Shown here: positions 26,765 to 35,678 of the stretch, piece after piece
Layout of the letters: every line of letters starts with the position of its first letter
Numbering within the stretch: the stretch's first letter is position 1
The notes under the pieces: generated by a model
Database searches by the model: none
What the model was told of the DNA's origin: nothing
Seen by the model: only the letters and a program-made list of their open reading frames with translations
Made by a program: the position numbers and the translations under genes
NCBI GenBank assembly: GCA_017882855.1
Contig: JADGOR010000007.1
Location: forward strand, 1 to 40,049
Direction: 5' to 3'
Length of the DNA stretch: 40,049 bases
DNA from: Cellulomonas sp.
Lineage (GTDB): Bacteria > Actinomycetota > Actinomycetes > Actinomycetales > Cellulomonadaceae

Positions 26765-27589
26765 CTACTGCAGGTAGGACTGCTCCGGTGACGGGAACGC
26801 ACCCGACTTGACCTCGGCGGCGTACTCCTTGGCGGCGGCTTCGAGGTCGGATCCCAGGTGTGCGTACTGCTTGGCGAACCGCGGCGACCAGTCGCCCATC
26901 CCGGCCAGGTCGAGCCACACGAGCACCTGGCCGTCGCACCCGACGCCGGCCCCGATCCCGATCGTCGAGATGGTCAGCACCTCGGTGATGTGCGCCGCGA
27001 CCGGCGCCGACATCATCTCGAGGACCACCGCGAAGGCGCCCGCCTCCTGGAGCGCCACGGCATCCTTGGTCAGTCGTTCTTCGGCGCCCGGACCGCGACC
27101 CTGCACCCGCTTGCCGCCGAGGATGTTCTCGGACTGTGGGGTGAAGCCGAGGTGTCCCACCACGGGGATGCCCGCGCCGGTGATGGCCCGCACCTGCGGG
27201 GTGACCCGCTCGCCGCCCTCGAACTTGACCGCGTTCGCGCCGCCCTCCTTGACCATCCGGACGGCACTTGCCAAGGCTTGCTCAGGAGACGCCTCATAGC
27301 AGCCGAACGGCAGATCGGCCACGACCAGCGCGCGCTGGGCAGCTCGGGAGACGGCGCGGACGTGCGGGATCATCTCGTCGACGGTGACGGGCAGGGTGTT
27401 CGGGTGCCCGAGGATGTTGTCACCGACCGAGTCCCCGATCAGGAGCATGTCGATCCCGGCGGCGTCGAAGATCCGGGCCGTCGGGAAGTCGTACGCCGTC
27501 AGCATCGTCACCCGCTCGCCGCGTTCCTTGGCCTCGCGGATGTGGTGGACGCGGACCCGTGTGATGTCGCTGCCCTTCGGTGTGCTCAT
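26765..27589 (-). CDS. panB: 3-methyl-2-oxobutanoate hydroxymethyltransferase
   Basis: This 274-residue enzyme makes ketopantoate from 2-oxoisovalerate and methylene-tetrahydrofolate, the first step to pantothenate and so to CoA and the ACP arm. Metal and active-site residues are Asp53 (IGDSVG), Asp92 (ADLPFG), Glu124 (VKFEGG) and Glu191 (VLEMM). The start at 27589 is set by the four-base overlap with the nadE stop (ATGA); an upstream ATG at 27619 would lie inside nadE. GGAG eleven bases upstream is a weak ribosome site. No panC or panD is nearby. Confidence 0.96.
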   Translation of the reverse strand: MSTPKGSDITRVRVHHIREAKERGERVTMLTAYDFPTARIFDAAGIDMLLIGDSVGDNILGHPNTLPVTVDEMIPHVRAVSRAAQRALVVADLPFGCYEASPEQALASAVRMVKEGGANAVKFEGGERVTPQVRAITGAGIPVVGHLGFTPQSENILGGKRVQGRGPGAEERLTKDAVALQEAGAFAVVLEMMSAPVAAHITEVLTISTIGIGAGVGCDGQVLVWLDLAGMGDWSPRFAKQYAHLGSDLEAAAKEYAAEVKSGAFPSPEQSYLQ

Positions 27590-29241
27590 CGTGCTGTTTC
27601 TCCTCGGGGTTCGCGCCAACGCGTCGTGATCGGAAGTCGTCGATCACGGCCGAAGGCCAGGGCGGTGACCTTGGTACCTGGTGGGTACTGGCGCCGCTTC
27701 CATTCGGCACGATCCACCAGCGAGAGCACCTTGTCCACCACGGCCGGGTCGAAGCCCCGGGCGAGCAGCTCGGCGCGTCCCTCCGCGTTCTCGACGTACG
27801 CGTCCAGCACCTCGTCGAGCAGGTCGTACGGCGGCAGCGAGTCCTGGTCCACCTGGCCCGGCCTCAGCTCGGCCGACGGCGGCTTCTCGATCGAGCTCAC
27901 CGGGATCGGCTCGATCTCGCCCCGCGCGCGGGCTTGGGCATTGCGCCAACGGGACAGCGCCCAGACCCGGGACTTGTCGACGTCCTTGAGCGGAGCGAAG
28001 CCGCCGACGGCGTCCCCGTAGATCGTCGAGTACCCGGTGGCCAGCTCGGACTTGTTGCCGGTGGCCAGCACGAGGTGTCCCTCGTTGTTCGAGATCGCCA
28101 TCAGGATCACGCCGCGGACCCTGGCCTGGATGTTCTCGGCCGCGATCCCGTCGACGCCGAGCTCGCTCTCGAAGACGTCGACCATCGGACCGATCGGCTG
28201 GATGCGGTAGTCCGCGCCGATCCGGCGGGCAAGATCCGCGGCATCGTCCTTCGAGTGGTCCGAGGAGTAGCGCGACGGCATCGAGACGCCGACGACGTTC
28301 CCGCCGCCGACCGCATCAGCGGAGATCGCCGCGGCGAGCGCCGAGTCGATCCCGCCGGACAGCCCGAGGGTGACCGAGTGGAAGCCGTTCTTGACCACGT
28401 AGTCGCGGAGACCGAGGACGAGGGCGCGGTAGACCTCCTCGTCGGGCTCCATCGGCGGCGCGACCTCGGTGGGCTCGGGTGTTGCCCCGTCGTCCGGCAG
28501 GTCCCACACGAGAAGCCTCTCGTCGAACTGCGGGACGCTGGCCAGCAGCCGCCCGTCGGCGCCGACGACGAACGATCCACCGTCGAAGACGAGGTCGTCC
28601 TGCGCGCCGACCATGTTCACGTACGCGACCGCGGCCTCGACCTCCCTGGCGCGCCGCACGCACAGCTCGGTCCGGACGTGGCCCTTGCCCTCCTCGTAGG
28701 GCGACCCGTTGATGACGAGCAGCAGGCTGATGTCGGCATCGTCCATGTCGGCGACGGGGCCGCCGTCCTGCCAGATGTCCTCGCAGATCACCAGGCCGAT
28801 CCGACGCTTGTCGAGCTCGAAGACGCACCGTTCGTGGCCGGGGGAGAAGATCCGGTACTCGTCGAAGACGCCGTAGTTCGGCAAGTGGTGCTTGGTGTAG
28901 CGCGCGAGCACCGCGCCGTCCCGCAGCACGGCGGCCTCGTTGGTCGGACGCCCCTCCGCGCTCTGGCCCAGGGTGCCGACGACGACCGCGAGGCGTCCGA
29001 GTCCTCGCTCGACGAGTGCGGCCGCCAGACCGTCCAGCGCATGCTCGGCCGCGCGTCGGAACGACGCCCGGAACGCCAGGTCCTCGATCGGGTAGCCGGT
29101 CACGGTCATCTCGGGGAAGGCGACCAGGGTGGCGCCGTGCCCTGCGGCTTTCTCGCACCACTCGAGGATCGTCGCGGTGTTGCCCTCGATGTCACCGACG
29201 CAGGTGTTGATCTGCGCGAGCGCGATCCGCAGCGTCGACAT
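27586..29241 (-). CDS. nadE: Glutamine-dependent NAD+ synthetase
   Basis: This 551-residue enzyme makes NAD+ from deamido-NAD+, ATP and glutamine. The N-terminal nitrilase-type glutaminase domain has the triad Glu44 (AFPEMTVTGYP), Lys117 (RYTKHHLPN) and Cys153 (GLVICEDIW). The C-terminal synthetase domain has the ATP loop SGGIDS at 295-300. It is shorter than the M. tuberculosis enzyme (about 680 residues) and matches the common bacterial two-domain form. The ATG at 29241 lacks a ribosome site, but TAGGCT seven bases upstream suggests a leaderless mRNA. It heads an operon with panB, linked by a four-base overlap, so two cofactor pathways are co-expressed. Confidence 0.95.
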   Translation of the reverse strand: MSTLRIALAQINTCVGDIEGNTATILEWCEKAAGHGATLVAFPEMTVTGYPIEDLAFRASFRRAAEHALDGLAAALVERGLGRLAVVVGTLGQSAEGRPTNEAAVLRDGAVLARYTKHHLPNYGVFDEYRIFSPGHERCVFELDKRRIGLVICEDIWQDGGPVADMDDADISLLLVINGSPYEEGKGHVRTELCVRRAREVEAAVAYVNMVGAQDDLVFDGGSFVVGADGRLLASVPQFDERLLVWDLPDDGATPEPTEVAPPMEPDEEVYRALVLGLRDYVVKNGFHSVTLGLSGGIDSALAAAISADAVGGGNVVGVSMPSRYSSDHSKDDAADLARRIGADYRIQPIGPMVDVFESELGVDGIAAENIQARVRGVILMAISNNEGHLVLATGNKSELATGYSTIYGDAVGGFAPLKDVDKSRVWALSRWRNAQARARGEIEPIPVSSIEKPPSAELRPGQVDQDSLPPYDLLDEVLDAYVENAEGRAELLARGFDPAVVDKVLSLVDRAEWKRRQYPPGTKVTALAFGRDRRLPITTRWREPRGETAR

Positions 29242-29248
29242 GGCTGGA

Positions 29249-29254
29249 AGCCTA
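29249..29254 (-). promoter_or_regulatory. -10 box of nadE (leaderless)
   Basis: TAGGCT is followed by seven bases (TCCAGCC) and the ATG at 29241. Confidence 0.55.
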
Positions 29255-29316
29255 CGGCTTCGTCGATCTGCGCCGCACGACACACATCGGTAACACGGGT
29301 GATGCACGATGGAGAC

Positions 29317-30654
29317 ATGGACAGACAGCAAGAGTTCGTTCTGCGAACGATCGAGGAACGGGACGTCCGCTTCGTTCGGTTGTGGTTCACCGACGTGCTC
29401 GGAGTCCTCAAGTCCGTCGCGGTAGCGCCCGCGGAGCTCGAGGGCGCGTTCGCGGAGGGGATCGGGTTCGACGGCAGCGCGATCGAGGGTCTGACCCGGG
29501 TCTACGAGGCCGACATGATCGCCAAGCCGGACCCCGCGACGTTCCAGATCCTCCCGTGGCGGGGTGAGCGGCACGGCTCCGCGCGGATGTTCTGCGACAT
29601 CGAGACGCCCGACGGCGAACCGTCGCTGGCCGATCCACGCAATGTGCTCAAGCGCGCGCTCGCGAAGGCGAACGCTCAGGGATTCACGTTCTACACCCAC
29701 CCGGAGATCGAGTTCTACCTCTTCGAGCCGCTGGCTGACCTCACCCTGCCGCTCGTGCCGATCGACACCGCCGGGTACTTCGATCACGTCCCGCGCGGGA
29801 CCGCGCACGACTTCCGTCGCGCCACGATCACGATGCTTGAGTCGATGGGGATCTCGGTGGAGTTCTCGCACCACGAGGCCGGGCCAGGCCAGAACGAGAT
29901 CGATCTGCGTTATGCGGATGCTCTGACCACCGCGGACAACATCATGACCTTCCGCACCGTGGTCAAGGAGGTCGCGCTCGAGCAGGGCGTGTTCGCGTCG
30001 TTCATGCCGAAGCCGATGGCCGAGTTCCCTGGTTCGGGCATGCACACCCACCTCTCGCTCTTCGAGGGCGACCGGAACGCGTTCTACGAGGCGGGTGCGG
30101 AGTACCAGCTGTCCAAGGTGGCCCGCAACTTCATCGCGGGGGTGCTGCGGCACGCGGCGGAGATCACCGCGGTCACGAACCAGTACGTGAACTCGTACAA
30201 GCGGCTGTGGGGTGGCGCGGAGGCACCGAGCTACATCTGCTGGGGCCACAACAACCGCTCGGCCCTGATCCGGGTGCCGATGTACAAGCCGGCCAAGGGC
30301 CAGTCCAGTCGCGTCGAGTTCCGCGGCCTGGACTCGGCCGCGAACCCGTACCTGGCGTACGCGGTCCTGCTCGCGGCCGGGCTCGCCGGGATCGAGAAGG
30401 GATATGAGCTTCCGGACGGCGCCGAGGACGACGTGTGGGAGCTCACCCCGGCCGAACGGCGAGCTCTCGGCATCGAACCGCTGCCGAGCTCTCTCGACGA
30501 GGCGATCCGGGTGATGGAGGGTTCTGAGCTCGTAGCTGAGACTCTCGGCGAGCACGTGTTCGACTTCGTGCTGCGCAACAAGCGGCTGGAGTGGGAGGAG
30601 TACCGCTCGCAGGTGACTCCGTTCGAGCTGCACCGATTCCTACCCGTGCTCTGA
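29317..30654 (+). CDS. glnA2: Glutamine synthetase, GlnA2 type
   Basis: This 445-residue type I glutamine synthetase-family enzyme joins ammonium and glutamate. The core motifs are present: GIGFDGSAIEG, the Glu ligands in THPEIEFYLF, GPGQNEIDLRYADAL, the ATP/Glu site in FPGSGMHTHLSL, and NRSALIRVP. Where adenylylated enzymes have a tyrosine in a NLYxLP motif, this protein reads DDVWELTPAERR with Trp374, as in M. tuberculosis GlnA2. It should thus not be a target of GlnE. Orthologs may have roles other than bulk ammonium assimilation. The ATG at 29317 gives the family N-terminus; GGAG is only two bases away. It precedes glnE, separated by a hairpin and a promoter. Confidence 0.93.
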   Translation: MDRQQEFVLRTIEERDVRFVRLWFTDVLGVLKSVAVAPAELEGAFAEGIGFDGSAIEGLTRVYEADMIAKPDPATFQILPWRGERHGSARMFCDIETPDGEPSLADPRNVLKRALAKANAQGFTFYTHPEIEFYLFEPLADLTLPLVPIDTAGYFDHVPRGTAHDFRRATITMLESMGISVEFSHHEAGPGQNEIDLRYADALTTADNIMTFRTVVKEVALEQGVFASFMPKPMAEFPGSGMHTHLSLFEGDRNAFYEAGAEYQLSKVARNFIAGVLRHAAEITAVTNQYVNSYKRLWGGAEAPSYICWGHNNRSALIRVPMYKPAKGQSSRVEFRGLDSAANPYLAYAVLLAAGLAGIEKGYELPDGAEDDVWELTPAERRALGIEPLPSSLDEAIRVMEGSELVAETLGEHVFDFVLRNKRLEWEEYRSQVTPFELHRFLPVL

Positions 30655-30667
30655 GTCGATCCGTCGG

Positions 30668-30697
30668 GCGCGCCGGCCGGCGTTTCGGCAGGCGCGC
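30668..30697 (+). terminator. Hairpin between glnA2 and glnE
   Basis: GCGCGCC (30668-30674) and GGCGCGC (30691-30697) pair perfectly, with a further GCC/GGC pairing inside after one mismatch. It is 13 bases after the glnA2 stop and just before the glnE -10 box, so it probably ends the glnA2 message. Confidence 0.5.
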
Positions 30698-30703
30698 GGC
30701 GGG

Positions 30704-30709
30704 TACCGT
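30704..30709 (+). promoter_or_regulatory. -10 box of glnE (leaderless)
   Basis: TACCGT lies six bases (GGCGCC) before the GTG start of glnE, and there is no ribosome site. Confidence 0.55.
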
Positions 30710-30715
30710 GGCGCC

Positions 30716-33700
30716 GTGAGCACTGGGCGCACCGTCAGCACGGCCGGACGTCTGATGCGCTTGGGATTCTCCGACGTCGCGCGCGCCGAGGGCCTGCTCA
30801 GTGACGATTTCGTGGTTCGGGTTCTCGGAGCTCCCGGCGACGGGGACGACCTGCTCGGCGCCCTCGCCGGGACCGCCGATCCGGATCTCGCGCTGCTCGG
30901 TCTGGTGCGGCTCGGCGAAGCTGTCCAGGGTGACGCCGAGCGTCGCGGGGCCTTCGAGTCGATGCTGGGCACGAGCGCTCCGGCGCGCGAGCGGCTCCTT
31001 GCGGTGCTGGGCGGGTCGACCGCCCTCGCGGACAATCTCGTGTTCCATCCCGAGAACGTCGAGGTGCTCACCGACGACGAGCCCGGCGTCGGGCTCGATC
31101 CGGCGGCCGTGCGTTCCGAGCTGCTGCGCGCGGTCGGCGCGGAGCCTGGCGACGCCGTGCCGGTGGCCGGCGTCACCGGCCCCGAGGGTGTTGACCGGAT
31201 GCGCCGCGCGTATCGGCGACGGCTCCTCCGCATCGCAGCCGCCGACCTGACCAGCCCGGATCCGCTCGCCCTGCTCCCTACCGTCGCGGCGGCTCTGGCC
31301 GACGCCGCGGGGGCGGCACTAGAGGCTTCGCTGGCGCTGGCCAGGGCGGAGCTGGCGGATCACGGCGCGGCTGCGCGCCTGTGCGTCATCGGGATGGGGA
31401 AGTGCGGGGGCCGAGAGCTCAACTACGTCTCCGACGTCGACGTCATCTACGTGGTCGAACCTGCGGACGGCCACCACGAGGACGAGGCCGTCACGGTCGG
31501 TGCGCGACTGGCCACCCTGCTGGCCGCGGCCTGTTCGGCGCCGTCGAAGGAGCCGGGGCTCTGGGCTGTCGACGCCGCGCTCCGGCCCGAAGGCAAGCAC
31601 GGTCCTCTGGTGCGAACCCTGGCGAGCCACCGGGCCTACTACGAGCGATGGGCGGAGACGTGGGAGTTCCAGGCGTTGCTCAAGGCGCGCCCGGTCGCCG
31701 GCGACCTCGAAGTCGGCCGGGCCTATTGCGAGGCGGTCGACCCGATGGTCTGGACCGCGGTCGAGCGTGAGAACTTCGTCCCGGATGCGCAGGCGATGCG
31801 ACGGCGGGTCGAGAAGAACGTGCCGCCGGGAGAGGCGGACCGACAGCTGAAGCTTGGCGCGGGCGGCCTCCGTGACGTCGAGTTCACCATCCAGCTGCTC
31901 CAGCTCGTCCACGGCCGTGCGGACGAGGCGATCCGCAGCCCGACCACCCTCGACGCTCTGGCCGCTCTTTCGGAGGGTGGCTATGTCGGCCGAGACCACG
32001 CGGCTCGGATGGCGTACTGCTACCGCATGCTGCGAGCGATGGAGCACCGCATCCAGCTCTTCCACTTGCGACGGACGCACCTGCTCCCGACCGAGGAACA
32101 GGATCTGCGTCGCCTGGCCCGGTCGCTCGGGATGCGCGCCGAGGGAGCGGACGGTCTGCTCGAGCGGTGGCGCGGAGTCCGACGTGATGTGCGCCGGATG
32201 CACGAAGAGCTCTTCTACCGCCCGCTGCTGCCCGCGACCGCGCGCCTCTCGACGGACGAGGCGCGGCTCGCGCCGGCCGCCGCGCGGGCCCGCCTGGCCG
32301 CCATCGGTTACCTCGACCCGGCCGGTGCGCTCCGGCACATCGCGGCGCTGACGGATGGAGTCTCGCGTCGCGCGTCCATCCAACGGCAGCTTCTGCCGGT
32401 CATGCTCGGCTGGTTCGCCGAGGGGGCGGACCCGGATGCGGGACTGCTCGCGTTCCGCACCCTCTCGGACACGTTGGGGAGCACCCACTGGTACCTGAAG
32501 CTCTTGCGTGACTCCGGGGTGGCGGCCGAACGTTTGGCGCACGTGCTCTCGACGAGCGCCTATGTGGCGGACGCCTTGACCAGGTCCACCGACTCGGTGA
32601 CCTGGCTCGGCGATGACGCCGAGCTGACGCCACGTTCCCCGGAGCGGCTCGCAGCGGAAGCGGACTCGCTCCTGACCCGGGCCGACGACCCGGGGCAGGC
32701 CTCGACGGCGCTGCGCGCGATGCGCCGTCGAGAGCTGGCTCGCACCGCCGCCGCAGACGTGCTCGGGGTGTGCTCCTCGGTCACCGCGGCGGACAGTCTC
32801 ACCGCGACCGCGGATGTGCTCGTCGTCGGCGGTCTCCGCATCGCCCTCGTCGAGGCGGCGCGCGAGCACGGGCTTGCGGCACCCCCCACCCGGTTCCAGG
32901 TCATCGCCATGGGCCGGTTCGGCGGGCGGGAGATGGGCTACTCCTCCGACGCCGACGTCATGTTCGTGCACGACCCGGTGCCGGGGGCGGACGAGTCGGT
33001 CGCGCAGGCCTACGCCTTGACCGTGGCCGCGGCGCTCCGGTCGCTGATCGGCGGTGCAGGGCCGGAGCCTGCTCTCGCGATAGACGCCAACCTGCGCCCC
33101 GAGGGACGCAACGGCCCGTTGGTCCGCACCCTCGCGTCGTACGCGGAGTACTACCAGCGGTGGTCGTCGACCTGGGAGAGCCAAGCGCTGCTGCGGGCCC
33201 GACCCGTGGCGGGCGACGCCCTGCTCGGATCCTCGTTCGCAGCGCTGATCGATCCGATCCGGTACCCCGCCGGTGGCCTGGACCAGAGCCATGTTCGCGA
33301 GATCCGCCGGCTGAAGGCCCGGATGGAGTCCGAGCGACTCCCGCGCGGCGTCGACCCCGCCCGGCACCTCAAGCTGGGGCGAGGCGGCCTCTCCGACGTC
33401 GAGTGGACCATTCAGCTGATCCAGCTCCAGCATGCGGCGAAGCTCCCGAGTCTCCGCACCACAGCGACCCTCGAGGCCCTCTCGGCTGCGGAGGACGCGG
33501 GTCTCATCGATCCCGGTGACGCGGAAGTCCTGGCGGACGCGTGGCGGCTGGCCTCGCGCTTGCGAGCCGCCCTCGTGCTCCGTGCGGGGCGGACCTCCGG
33601 AGCCGACGCCGACGTGCTGCCGCACGACCTCCGGGCCCTTGCGGCGCTCGCCCGGCTGCTCGGCCGCGAGTCGGGTTCCGGTGCGGAGCTCGACGAGGAC

Positions 33701-33757
33701 TACCTTCGTACTTCCCGGCGTGCGCGGGCCGTCGTCGAACGCATCTTCTACGCGTAG
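30716..33757 (+). CDS. glnE: Glutamine synthetase adenylyltransferase / adenylyl-removing enzyme
   Basis: This 1013-residue bifunctional enzyme attaches AMP to and removes it from a tyrosine of GlnA1, tuning nitrogen assimilation. Two nucleotidyltransferase domains are intact. The first motif, GMGKCGGRELNYVSDVDVIY, is near residue 225; the second, AMGRFGGREMGYSSDADVMF, is near 730. Each is followed by a helical domain with LKLGxGGLxDVE, seen twice (about 380 and 885). The GTG at 30716 follows TACCGT by six bases, so the mRNA is likely leaderless. No glnA1 follows in intact form; only its last codons remain at 37184-37210. Confidence 0.95.
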   Translation: MSTGRTVSTAGRLMRLGFSDVARAEGLLSDDFVVRVLGAPGDGDDLLGALAGTADPDLALLGLVRLGEAVQGDAERRGAFESMLGTSAPARERLLAVLGGSTALADNLVFHPENVEVLTDDEPGVGLDPAAVRSELLRAVGAEPGDAVPVAGVTGPEGVDRMRRAYRRRLLRIAAADLTSPDPLALLPTVAAALADAAGAALEASLALARAELADHGAAARLCVIGMGKCGGRELNYVSDVDVIYVVEPADGHHEDEAVTVGARLATLLAAACSAPSKEPGLWAVDAALRPEGKHGPLVRTLASHRAYYERWAETWEFQALLKARPVAGDLEVGRAYCEAVDPMVWTAVERENFVPDAQAMRRRVEKNVPPGEADRQLKLGAGGLRDVEFTIQLLQLVHGRADEAIRSPTTLDALAALSEGGYVGRDHAARMAYCYRMLRAMEHRIQLFHLRRTHLLPTEEQDLRRLARSLGMRAEGADGLLERWRGVRRDVRRMHEELFYRPLLPATARLSTDEARLAPAAARARLAAIGYLDPAGALRHIAALTDGVSRRASIQRQLLPVMLGWFAEGADPDAGLLAFRTLSDTLGSTHWYLKLLRDSGVAAERLAHVLSTSAYVADALTRSTDSVTWLGDDAELTPRSPERLAAEADSLLTRADDPGQASTALRAMRRRELARTAAADVLGVCSSVTAADSLTATADVLVVGGLRIALVEAAREHGLAAPPTRFQVIAMGRFGGREMGYSSDADVMFVHDPVPGADESVAQAYALTVAAALRSLIGGAGPEPALAIDANLRPEGRNGPLVRTLASYAEYYQRWSSTWESQALLRARPVAGDALLGSSFAALIDPIRYPAGGLDQSHVREIRRLKARMESERLPRGVDPARHLKLGRGGLSDVEWTIQLIQLQHAAKLPSLRTTATLEALSAAEDAGLIDPGDAEVLADAWRLASRLRAALVLRAGRTSGADADVLPHDLRALAALARLLGRESGSGAELDEDYLRTSRRARAVVERIFYA

Positions 33758-33767
33758 GGGAGTGGTG

Positions 33768-34646
33768 ATGAGGGGTTCGTTCGGACGAGCGGCACTGTCC
33801 ACGGTGCTCGTTCTGTTCGGGGTGGCCGCCCTGGTGGCCTGGCTGGTCTGCTCGCTGGCCCTGCGCGCTCTCGAGGACGGACCCGCGTTCGCGAGTGCCG
33901 CCGGCAATATGGCGTCGTCTCCGGTGCTCCGAAACGAGGTGGCCACTCGCGCGTCGGACCAGGTGCTGGCCAAGCTCGCGGCCTCGGGTGTCGACATCGA
34001 AGGGCTCGGCCTGGACCGGGTGATCCGCTCCTTGACGAGCGCCGCTGTGACGACCCCCGCGTTCCAGGCGGGGTGGAACAAGGCCGCGCTCGATGCGCAC
34101 GACGAGATCCTGGCTCAGCTCAAGGAGCCGAACCGCAAGGCGGCCCCGGTGTCCGTGAACGTGGACGTGGTCGCGCTCATCGGCGGGACGGACAGCTCGG
34201 TGACGCCGATCATCCAGGGCACGCTGGGTGACAAGACGGTCGCGGTAGTCCCCGTGCAGGTCGCGAGCGCCCAGCAGTTCAACGACTGGCGCACTGCCTA
34301 CCGGGTGGCCGTGTTCGGCCGCAGCTGGTTCGGGATCGGCGGTGGTGCCTTGCTTCTCGCCGGGTTGCTGCTCTCGCCCCGCCGGCGGTGGTTCTTGCCG
34401 ACGGCGCTGCTGCTGCTGGGGTTGTGCGCAGGCGGCGTGGCCCTGGCGCTGCATGCGATCGAGACGCAAGGACCGGACCAGTCGGGCAACGCGGGGGCAC
34501 TTGCCCGGGACGTGATCACCCGCGTGGGCCTGACGGATCTGATCCCGACCGCGACGACGGTCGCGTGGGCCGCGCTCGCGGGAGCGGCTGTCCTGACCTT
34601 CATCGTCCTGGCGAGCGGCGGGCGTCGTCCGGCTGCCCCTCGCTGA
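33768..34646 (+). CDS. Membrane protein with extracytoplasmic domain, unknown function
   Basis: This 292-residue protein has one membrane segment near the N-terminus (about 8-28) and then an external domain of some 150 residues with no cysteines (ASSPVLRNEVATRASDQVLAK and VSVNVDVVALIGGTDSSV). Three further membrane segments follow near 185-202, 208-228 and 262-282, and a short basic tail. I do not recognise a family, though the plan is common in actinobacteria. The ATG at 33768 has GGGGAG five bases upstream. It starts 10 bases after the glnE stop and may be read from the same mRNA. It lies at the edge of the variable stretch between glnE and the glnA1 remnant. Confidence 0.82.
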   Translation: MRGSFGRAALSTVLVLFGVAALVAWLVCSLALRALEDGPAFASAAGNMASSPVLRNEVATRASDQVLAKLAASGVDIEGLGLDRVIRSLTSAAVTTPAFQAGWNKAALDAHDEILAQLKEPNRKAAPVSVNVDVVALIGGTDSSVTPIIQGTLGDKTVAVVPVQVASAQQFNDWRTAYRVAVFGRSWFGIGGGALLLAGLLLSPRRRWFLPTALLLLGLCAGGVALALHAIETQGPDQSGNAGALARDVITRVGLTDLIPTATTVAWAALAGAAVLTFIVLASGGRRPAAPR

Positions 34647-34689
34647 CGGGCGCTCGGGGCGGGGCCCACGTCGAGCCAGGCAGGACGAC

Positions 34690-34950
34690 TCAGTCCTGGT
34701 GAACCGCGCACACCGCGGAGGGGCTGGCCTTGGTGGCCACGAAGTCGCGGAAGCCCGAGGTGAGCTTCAGCCCGTCCGGGTGGTCATCGAGCGCCCGGAA
34801 GACGAAGGAATCGAGGGTGTCAGGTCTGCGAATGGCTGAGGCGATGGAGAGTCCGTCGCGCTCGGTGAGAACCTGGTCCGGATCGGAGAGCAGCTGAGTC
34901 CTGAGATCGCGGGTCAGGTGCCCCCACGTGCATGCGTAGCCGACTGACAT
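34690..34950 (-). CDS. Small protein of unknown function
   Basis: This 86-residue frame has a strong ribosome site (GGGAGGACAAAG before the ATG at 34950), which is the main support. The protein begins MSVGYACTWGHLTRDLRTQL and ends in VCAVHQD. It has two cysteines, no membrane segment and no motif known to me. It stands alone between convergent neighbours, 43 bases from the end of the membrane-protein gene, in a stretch with broken genes. It could be a recently acquired orphan. Confidence 0.62.
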   Translation of the reverse strand: MSVGYACTWGHLTRDLRTQLLSDPDQVLTERDGLSIASAIRRPDTLDSFVFRALDDHPDGLKLTSGFRDFVATKASPSAVCAVHQD

Positions 34951-35094
34951 CTTTGTCCTCCCGAGTGTGCAATGACCCTGGCGGCGGACGCCGGAGTGGT
35001 CCGGTCGTTCCGACCATGGTGCTACGGATCCTCGCGTTTGTCTCGGGTTACGACCAGGGTTTCTGATCCGGGTCCGATGCGGGGCGTGGGTGTG

Positions 35095-35158
35095 TCCGTC
35101 CGGCATCGGGTGAACCGGCCGGGGTGCGAACTGCTGACCAGATCCGTCCGGCATCGGG
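35095..35158 (+). repeat. Pair of 16-base direct repeats in a gene-free stretch
   Basis: TCCGTCCGGCATCGGG occurs at 35095-35110 and again at 35143-35158, 48 bases apart. The 256 bases from 34951 to 35206 hold no gene that I can support. The repeats could be operators for the small gene on the left or for the former isochorismatase-like gene on the right. Confidence 0.5.
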
Positions 35159-35206
35159 CCCGATCCGGTCCATCCGCGGGGTTTGCCTTCGGGTCATGAT
35201 CGAGGC

Positions 35207-35293
35207 TTGAACGCAGCGCTCATCGTCATCGATGTCCAGGAGTCATTTCGCGAACGACCTAGTTGGCCGGCGGTCTCCGACCCCGAAGTGGTC
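35207..35293 (+). pseudogene. N-terminal fragment of an isochorismatase-family hydrolase
   Basis: From TTG at 35207 the frame reads MNAALIVIDVQESFRERPSW and then PAVSDPEVV, the typical opening of a cysteine hydrolase of the isochorismatase family, including the first catalytic Asp in VIDVQ. After about 29 residues the similarity stops, at 35290-35293. There the stop codon of the oppositely oriented gene (35292-35294) begins. The Lys and Cys of the catalytic triad are missing. It appears to have been cut when the neighbouring segment arrived. Confidence 0.7.
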
Positions 35294-35678
35294 AGCCGCC
35301 GGCCGGGAGGTCGACGATCCGGCACGGGATCGGCGTGTTCTCGTCGGTCAGGTAGGACGCGCAGGCCCGGTGGTAGCCGTCGACGATCTGTAGCGGCCGG
35401 CCCGCGGCGATGTCGCCTCGGACCAGCAGGATCGGTGAGAGGGCCTGGCGTTTCCTGATCTTCTTCAGGTCCGATGCGACGTGCGGGTTGTCGATCGCCA
35501 AGAGCGGAAGACGCGAGGCACGCAGGATGTCCTTCGCATCCAGCGTGGCCGTATCGGCGCCTCGGAGACTCTCGACGATCGGGCCGACGAGCTCATCCCC
35601 GGCAATCAGGGTGAGGTAGCTCGCCGCCGCGACGTAGTCGTGGTCTTGCGGCTTGGCTAGCCAGTGGACTGCACCCAT
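35292..35678 (-). CDS. ParB/sulfiredoxin-like small protein
   Basis: This 128-residue protein has the motif QIVDGYHRACA (about 97-107), with Asp100, His103 and Arg104, which resembles the D-G-x-H-R motif of the ParB/sulfiredoxin fold. The segment LPLLAIDNPHVASDLKKI precedes it. No DNA-binding helix-turn-helix follows, so it is not a partition protein; a nucleotide-using or nuclease role would be a guess. The ATG at 35678 has GAGGGAG four bases upstream. Its last codon lies exactly at the break of the isochorismatase-like fragment, suggesting that it came in by recombination. Confidence 0.7.
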   Translation of the reverse strand: MGAVHWLAKPQDHDYVAAASYLTLIAGDELVGPIVESLRGADTATLDAKDILRASRLPLLAIDNPHVASDLKKIRKRQALSPILLVRGDIAAGRPLQIVDGYHRACASYLTDENTPIPCRIVDLPAGG

